From NCBI GenBank assembly GCA_947579605.1, contig OX388307.1, positions 6,239,237-6,303,236 of the forward strand: a stretch of DNA of 64,000 nt, given 5' to 3'. Positions within the stretch are counted from its first letter, which is position 1. The number at the start of each line of letters is the position of its first letter. The position numbers and the translations under genes are program-made. Positions 1-9,300 of the stretch are shown in pieces. This DNA is from Athripsodes cinereus (Eukaryota; Arthropoda; Insecta; Trichoptera; Leptoceridae). The notes below the pieces were generated by a model. The model worked only from the letters and a program-made list of their open reading frames with translations, ran no database searches and was not told the DNA's origin.

Positions 1-324
1 AACTTGTCTATGTAAAATATTTCCCGAAAAGTAAGGAAGTTTCATAATACGGCGCGCGAGACTAGTTGCGCGCATGTTGAGGGTACCCTAAACTGTACTC
101 TGACTGGCCCTAACATTTTTGAGCTAGATAGGTCCTATCTTGAAGTTTATCGACATTGATATACAGGATTATTGAAATTATTTTGGATCGCGTTTCAAAG
201 TAGCCCTAAGGCCAGTATGAAATACTAGGCCTTAATTTACTGAATGTCGTCTCAAAGTATGTCTGGAAAATCAATGTTCAATTTTATTGATCTGTAGACG
301 TGATATGATTGTATTTTCTTTCAG

Positions 325-3300
325 GTGAGATCTAAACTGGATTCGTTGGGATGCTTTAGTAATATTGGTGTCTACATAGATGTATCTAGTGGACCAAATG
401 CCACACCAGAAGGATTAGAAGTCAGTAGCTTACTTTATTTACTTACTTTAAAAGTAGACTAAAATTTTAATATAATTTTTCTGTATTTGTCTATTTGTTT
501 ATTTATACCATCACAATATCTGTGACTAGTGGATTACCTGGCGAACTAAATGCATATTATGAACACAAAGCTCTTCCTCTCCCTGCCATAAAAGAATAGG
601 ATAATAATTCAGTTTTTGTCGCAAATCAAAAACGCCTTGCATTTTTTCAGCCCACTTCTGTTCGTTTCCTTGTATGTATTGAGTTTTTATTGATATTTAT
701 GTATTCCAGGTAACATTTCATGTAAAAGAATTATCCAAACTAATAGGAGGAGTCAACACAACTGTTGGGAACAATGAGGGAACACTTCTAGTTGGTCTGT
801 ATGACTATCATATCATTAACGTTATGTGTCAAATGTGTTAATAGATGCTTTAATATGATTCATAATTTTCACATTGTCGACATTTTAAAAGGCATAGTTT
901 CAATTTTCATTTTATTATTTTTAAATTTTTAAACAATGCAATATTTCTTTTCGTGTAAATAAATTACGATGGTTTGGATATGTAGAACGAATGGAGGATG
1001 AAAGGATAAGAAAGAGGATATACTTATCTGAAAGAGTGGGTGTGAGAAAGTGAGGGCGTCTGAGAATCATGTGATTTGATCACATGTATCAATTTATCAA
1101 GGACAGCTGTGTGTTAAGCAAAAAAAATTGAAATGCATGTATGAGAAATTGTATGAATGTTGAAGAAGCTATGTAAAAATAGATCTATACAGTATTTCAT
1201 TCTATCTGCCTACCCTCACTTGGGATACGGGGTGAGAGCATAATAATAAAAAAACTTGTTTATAAATATGTATACTTAATTCTTCTTTATACATATTATA
1301 TATTTCATTTACCTCTCCAATAAAGGAATTTCAGATGTTTATTTTTTGTCAACATGTCCAACAAACCCATATGTCCAATATGGGTTTGTTGGACATGAGT
1401 GATTTTGCTTTTATACCCCTCCTTAGTCTACTTCTTTGCTCTTGTAACGAATGTTAAGACATCCAGTATGACGTGTCTCATTAAATATCTTTTGTCATAT
1501 TCCAGGTACAAAGGCGCCCAATATTTTGGGTCGTGGTGAGTGTGTTCAATGTGAGTACAGCATCGGGAATAGAAAAACATCAGAGTTCTCACTGTCATTC
1601 AAGAAACCATATCCGCACATCAAATTACAACCCATGTAAGTTTATATAATATTATTATTAAGTTGAATTCAAATCTTACACTTCCCTGTGAATATTATTC
1701 AAATCTTGTTAAATCACAGAAATGATATCAGAAATTAATCAACAGTTTATTTGAAATTAAATAATTAGATTAAATAATGAAGTACATTACATTAAGACGA
1801 AATTAAAAAACAAAAATTTTCTTCTATTATATATATAATAAGTTACAATCCATTGGGTTGGTCTGCAACGAGTTTGGTTTTTCTTCTCCATTCGTCTCTA
1901 TTCTCAGCCAGTCTTTTCAGCTCTACGTATGAGCCACAGTTCATGTCCCTCTTCAGTTGGTCCATATACGGATCTATAGGTCCATCTATTATATGTTCTT
2001 TATTGAGAGAGATATCTTTCGTCTTATAAGGACATTGTAATTTTATTTTATTCTCTTATCAAATTACAATGTCCTTATAAGACGAAAGACGTCCCTCTCA
2101 ATAAACAACGTGAAGTAGAAGAAAACATTTGTTTTTTTAATTTCGTTAGGTACGGAATTCTACTACCTAAGCGCCGACACAGTGATTACATTAAATATAT
2201 TGAATTCAAAAAGTTAACAAATCAACATCTGAAGTTGTAATTGTTGTTCTATATATTATAGTGTTGATTTCTTTGTATTACAGGTTTAGTGCTGGCATTA
2301 TTCAGGAATCCGGAGTCTTCCCATGGTCAGGATATAAACAGCTAGATAGGAAACTCTTACTCGATGTTTCATTCAAAAGCACCAATAAGGTGAAAAACCG
2401 CAAATTTTTATTGATGTATTTATATTTGATTAGAGCAGTGGTTCCCAAAGTTGACTAGACTCCGACCCATCTAGGGAAAATTTCTAATCTTGGGACCTGC
2501 CTTTTAGCTTTTATTCTCCAAACATTGCTCCAACAACATTTTTTTATTCATGTCTTATACGGTGTTGAATCGTCCATTAGGGCCCACTCAATATTCGCTC
2601 ACGACCCACTGGTGGGTCGCTAGGGAAATACTGGATTAGAGAGTAAAATAAACCTAATAGAAGGGCGTAATGTGGAAGACTGCACCAGAATAAGAAGTTT
2701 TTAAAGATGTTATCCAGAAGACCACAAGATCAAAAGCCTAGCCAGAGTTATTGACAACATCGGTAGAACCTGTCACACTAATAGGAGAAAAATCAACATC
2801 CAATTGCATTAAAAATAATTAATATTGTTTAGTGAGTACCTGAAACATTGGTAATTGTTTAGTTTGTAATGTGTGTTTTGTACAATTAATTTCTACATTT
2901 CAGACAACACACAACCTACAATGGGAAGGTGTGTTTAGGGAAACCAGTGTCTTGTCACGGAATACTTCATTTGCAGTGAGGAAAGATACGGGTGAGAATT
3001 TGTATGTGTTATTAAACATAATGTTTTAAAATATATCTCTTTTTAGCTCACATTTAGGCAAAAAACATCTATGTCAAAAATTACCAATGGAAAAAAATCA
3101 ATCATAACTAGTCTTTTGTATTGAAATTTGTTATTAATTTTGATATGACAGTTGATTTATTTTTTTTAAATTGTTTATCGCAAAGGTGTGATTTCTTCCA
3201 ATTAACCCAAAAATATTATTAAATTTAAAGTAGGTGCTTTAACATTGTGAAAATTCATTTTACTATAAGTTTTCAAATGTAATGCTATAACACTGTTTAA

Positions 3301-6300
3301 TTTTCACATATAATTTTGTATTTAGTCATTGTTAATTGACTAAATACAAAATCATATGTGTAAATCAAACAGTGTTTTAATATTAGGTACTTTCATTTTA
3401 AAACTTATATTTACCCAAAAATTATTATTTGAAAAATAAGATTGAATATAAATACCACGGATGATATAGTACTGTTAACGAAATCTAAAACTCTTCGTTG
3501 AACTACTGAATAATTGTGTTCAGACCTTTTGTCTCCTCCCTTATTAGCTCATTCCCACCCTCTAACCTCTTTCATCTCTCCATTTAATTCAATATTTTAT
3601 TAATTATTCAAGAGTTTGTGTGTTTACATTGTATAAAAACATATTTAAGAATTTGAATTCTCGAGCTCTCTAGTCAAGATAGTTTGACATTATCAAAATA
3701 ACATTATTATGTTGTTTGTATTCAGTTGACACCAATATTTCGTGATCAATTCATGGTCATTAATAAACAATATGTTTTCAGGTCCCACTATGAAGTCAGC
3801 ATTGCGACACATAGTTACAGTAGATGGACGAGATGAGAATGTATTCCCCACGCAGGGCAGTATGGTGAGGTTCACGTCTGAGCTGTCAGGACTAGGGGGC
3901 AGCATGGCCTTTCTCAAGAATCACGTTTCATTCCAGCATAACGTCACACTGATTAAGGACTTTGTAAATATACAATAATATTATATTTCATTTACAATAT
4001 AATAACATCAATTAGAAAATGGTGTATATATACTTATTAAATTTACAAATTGTAAACTAAATACTAAACTAGAGTGTTAAATATTTTGTCAAAAGGGATG
4101 ATACAATTGATGGACATTTCCTCTCAGTCTTCTTCTTCTACACATGGGTTATACCCGTTATATTTGTGTCTCAAAGCCCCACAGCCATAAGATTACCTCG
4201 TTTGACCCTAATATAAGTGCTTGCAACCTTCCATCCTATGAATATTGCATGATTTTTTCTAATTTATGTTTCCAAGGGAAATATTAACACTTTTCAGTGT
4301 GTCGAATTGCTATTTTTCTCAAGTGGTTCAAAGGGTGAAAGAAAATTATAGTATTTTTGAAGATAAAATGAAATAACATGTATTCTAATGTTTGCAAATT
4401 GTTGTCTGTTAATTGTGTAGAGGATAATTATGAATTATAACAAAAAAAATATTCTGCATATTCTAGGTTCTGCAGGGCACTATGCAGATGGGATTGCTCA
4501 ATAACTTCCATGGGACAAACATTACGGAGAGATTCTTTGTCGGAGGTCCTGTAAACATTCGAGGATTTTCTGAGAGAGGTGTTGGACCACAGGGTGAAGG
4601 GAATGCGTTGGGAGGAAATGTATGTTGTCATTTTTATTTAATTTGAGCTGACAATTACAAATTATAATTATAATTCAAGGATTTTTATCACTATCGCTAT
4701 ATCTTTGTGTTTTTTCACTATATTATTAGTGTTTTAACAAATTATTACAAAAATGTGCTTAAAATTTTTCCCTCTGTATAAAGTATCAAAACACATCCTC
4801 TATTTTCTTATGTAAAATATTATATTATTATCAAAAAATACAATTTATTTTATTTATATTATTATTTTTATTGCATGTTATTCATTGTAGCTATGTTTAA
4901 AGACCTGCTTATTTTTATTTTATTATTTAATACTTATTGCTTATATTCTATCTATCATTAAACACTTAATAACTTTTATTCATTTTTGGATCCCTAATGC
5001 AAATTTGTATTAGATTGTTTGTAAAATTCAATATTACAAATATACACTCAAATTTGCAGTTTTTTCACCGAACATTTGTACATTTTTATATGTACATAGT
5101 TTATTATTTATAATCTGTAATTTTGTATGTCGGAGTATTTTTCAATTTCTAATCATGTTGTTTGAAAAATTCAAATTTTGTTTAAGTTGGTAATATTGCA
5201 TTTAAAATATATTGCGAAGGTCAAAGATTGCCTTTTTGTTTTAACAAAATTTAATTGTGTCTAAATATGTATGAATAACATTTGATTCATGTTAAATTCA
5301 TTTAAATTATACATTTATTCATATTCATACATAAAATAAAAAAAAAAACATAAATTAGCTTAGTTTTTTTTTTTGATAATCATATATTCATCCGTTGGTA
5401 TCGTGTACTAGACAGTGGCGGATTCAGAAAAAACTCAATGGGGGGAGGCATAAAAATTATACACATATACCAGACAATGCCATTTTATTTAAACCGATTA
5501 TACCCATATACAAGACATCATCAATAGACCCCGCAAGGGGAGGGTGTGTGCCCCCCATCTGTATCCGCCACTAGTACTGGATAAATTTAGCAGAAAGTGT
5601 ACATATTTTAACATTGTTAGGTTAAGTCTGGAATGATAGCATCATGCTATGGACGTCTTTGTCTATTTGTTTATTTTTTGTCACGGATTGTAAATAATTA
5701 GCTTTTAATTCAGCATGCCTCAGGTTTCTTCTTTTATTTGCAGTTTGAATACACTGAAAATGGCGTCAGGGGATCCAAAGTAAGATGGTTTATTTCTGAA
5801 AAGCTTAACGCAAGGCTTTTGCCATTGAATGATTTTATATTTTGTTTTGCTCTACCCCCTTCCTCTAAATACCTTCTTGGCAGACTTTTATTTGGCATTT
5901 TGTTTGTTAATCCTCTGCGCTTTTGTTAAACAATTTTTGTACAAAAATATAACCCTATGTGCCTTATATTTAATAAGCAAACAAAGACAGGTGTATTGAA
6001 ATTAGAAATTAGAACAACCAAAAGGCCTGTTATATTTTCTTGATGATTGTATGATATTTATTTCAAGTTCTTACTGGATCAAACATATTTGATAAATAAA
6101 TAATCTGTTAGTTGATATTGTTTACTTCTCAAATATTTACTGCACAATAAATGTGAATGTTTTTTTCCTTTCCCAATTACTTTTCTACTCATAGAGATAT
6201 TGAAAAAGACCATTTCTCATATATTTTTTTAGCATAATTCTAAAGGCAGATGTTCATTAGCTGTAAAATAGTTGATAGTTGAGTATCTGATGAAAATTAG

Positions 6301-9300
6301 TGCCAACATTAACGAAAATTTTATTCAAGATAGGTACAGAGAAGATAATTTGTATGATGTCTCCACTGTATGCTACAGATGGACAAAAGAAGAATGTTTT
6401 GTGTTTTAGAATAAGGATCATCTTGCTTTATATTACCCAGAAAGATTTTTATAAATTTAATTAAGCAACTCAGTCTCCTTATCCAATTTAACACTACTCC
6501 TTTAAACTTTAGTTGGTTGGTTGATATGTACTTTGAAATAAGTTTATGTAAATAATTTTGAACCCTGCAGCATGTAGAATGAGCTGTTTGAATTTATTTT
6601 TTCATTAGTTTATGTACATATTATTTTTTTATTCCCTTCCATTTATATACTTCTTATATTCAAATTATATTATTTTATTTGTTCTCATAACTGTTATATT
6701 TATTTTATTTTTCACAGTACATTAACTGTACATTTTTTTTTATCAATAAGAATACAAATTTAAAATTCAATGTAGATGGGATAAGTTCATCCTTGTGTCT
6801 TTTAACCATTTATTATTTCACCAAAAAAATCCAAATAATATTATTGTAGCAACAATTTTCCTCCATAGAAAACTATATTTGACAGATATCTGACATTGGG
6901 CCTATCATCTCAATGAGTTCCGATAGATTTATGTTTTATATAGTTCCAATATATTTTTATAAGTCTCATAACCATATGTATATTTACTTACCCCACTATT
7001 TTTTGGGCATATACAAAAATAATAATAAAAAAATACTGTCCAATAAACGGAGGATGAGCTTATTTTTATTGATTATTGTATTTATTACTACATATGTTGT
7101 TTATTTTATTTCCAGTTGTACTGGGCATCAGGTCTTCATCTCTACACTCCACTACCATTCAGGCCTGGCAAGGGTGGACTGGGAGACCTATTCAGGACTC
7201 ACTTCTTCCTAAATGTTGGAAATATTGGAGACTTTAAACCAGGTGTGTGAATATAAAATAAAACCTTAATAAGTAAATATCAGTCTAACTGCCTAATTAT
7301 TTGGCTGTAATTTCAGTGCTTTTTTATACTTGTAGGTACACTATCTAACTCTGAATATTAAAATAGCTTTTATTGACAATATTGGTAATTTTACAAATAA
7401 GCTAAAAGAGTATAAACATTACATATGGTAATATTTTTGAAATAAGCTAAAACTGTATATACATTATATATGGCAATTTCCAGTAGATCTGGAAAGTACA
7501 AAAAGCACACTCAGATTAGTAAACATTCAGCACAGAGAACATGATAAATGTAGAAGTTAAAAAATATTGGTTTATTTATTTTGTTCCTTGCTGTAAACTT
7601 GATATGTCACACAAAAGTAAACTACGTTATAAAATTTAATGCAGATATTACACAATGTTACATTAGCATATTGTTTATCATATAATATTTAAGTGTTTGA
7701 GTGCTAATCGTCGATATATAGACGATTATCTATTGTTATTGTTGTAATTAGCACTCAGGCGGTTAAACAATTAGATATATTTCAGTAGATGCACTTATTC
7801 ATCAGCTTAGTATTTATTTGTTTTTATTCAACAATTCACGGCATAAGCAATTCAGTACATGTTAAAAGTAAAAGTATCACATTGGATGAAGTCGAAGTGT
7901 AAAATAGTGTTAAAAAAATACACAACTCCATTAGATAAAGAAGAAATCTTATAAAAAATCAGTAGAATAACATTTACCAACCGTAATTTTGAAAGGCAAT
8001 AAAAAATTAGATTATCGGAATGTCAGGTAATATACACAGCATAAGCTTTCTGTAAATTGCTGCACTCTACTGTTTATATTAAATAATATTGTATGTAATG
8101 CTTTCTCTACCAACTTTATAAAAGTAAATGCAACTTGTTTCAACTCAACTTGATGGTAGGCTCTTTAGAGATGTAATTTATAGCATTCTATTGTTTTATA
8201 TTGGTTACCATGATATCAAATCATTTTTTACTACATAATTTTATCAAAATAATAATAAAATTGTGTTTGGCATGTAATGTAGCATGCAAATAATAGTTAT
8301 AATGAACCCTCCCAAACATTTACAGTCTTATTAATAAAAATCCGCCAAACCATAGTTGAACCACTGATTTCGTGATCCGCCTATTAGCGTTTGAACCACC
8401 GATCAAATTTTCTTTATTAATAAAAATATTTAATCCGTACCATAGACATCTGTACTTTATATAAAAGATTTCATATGGCAACTCGAAAATTCGCTCTATT
8501 ATGTTGGTTGCCATGTTACACGACGCTGGTAAACAGACAAATTCAAAACAAACAAGCGGCTGTCAAAATTATCTTACAGTGGAACCTCTCATAACGAGTT
8601 TAATTCGTTCCAGACTCTTACTCGTTATGCGAAACATTTTTTTCTATAGAAATCAATGTAAAATACAATAATGCGCTCCATGCCAAAAGAATAAGTATTC
8701 TTGGAGAACTTTTTTATTAAAGTTTATTCAAATAAAATTACTTATAAAAGAGTGTTACAACTTAAAATACAATTTAGATTAGGAAAAAAAAGTACCTAAA
8801 TAAAAATATGAATTTATGACAAATAATTATCCATTTTTATGGGAGCAACTTTTTCACTTTTTCTTTTGCTCGTTATGCGAATACTCGTTATGAGAGGTTC
8901 CACTGTATTGGTTTTTTCATCTGACATTTTGTACTCAAATACACAGAAATATAAAATATGATGAGGAAGGTTTGTATAATTGAAAAGCAAATGTAATAAT
9001 GGAATGACATTTTATTTATTTATCAAATAAATCATAATCTGACACACAATCAGTGATATGGGTATAACATAACACTGCGCACAATATGTATTACTAACCA
9101 GTAAAATTTTATTTTCTGCTTTCCCTTTTACATTCAAATGATGTACAGGAATAATTCTCATCAGAATCAATCAATATAACTTTCATACAACATGGAAAAA
9201 AGTATCTCTGTCACGAAACAATTAAATGCGTCTATCAAAAAACAAATTAAGAAACTGGTGTTCTGTCACACGAAAAAAGTGTCTATTATCACAAGAAAAA

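Noticed and set aside
6913..7212. 99-codon frame overlapping SAM50 exon 7116-7242
   Set aside because: The SAM50 exon is read in a different frame with conserved residues; this frame is fortuitous.
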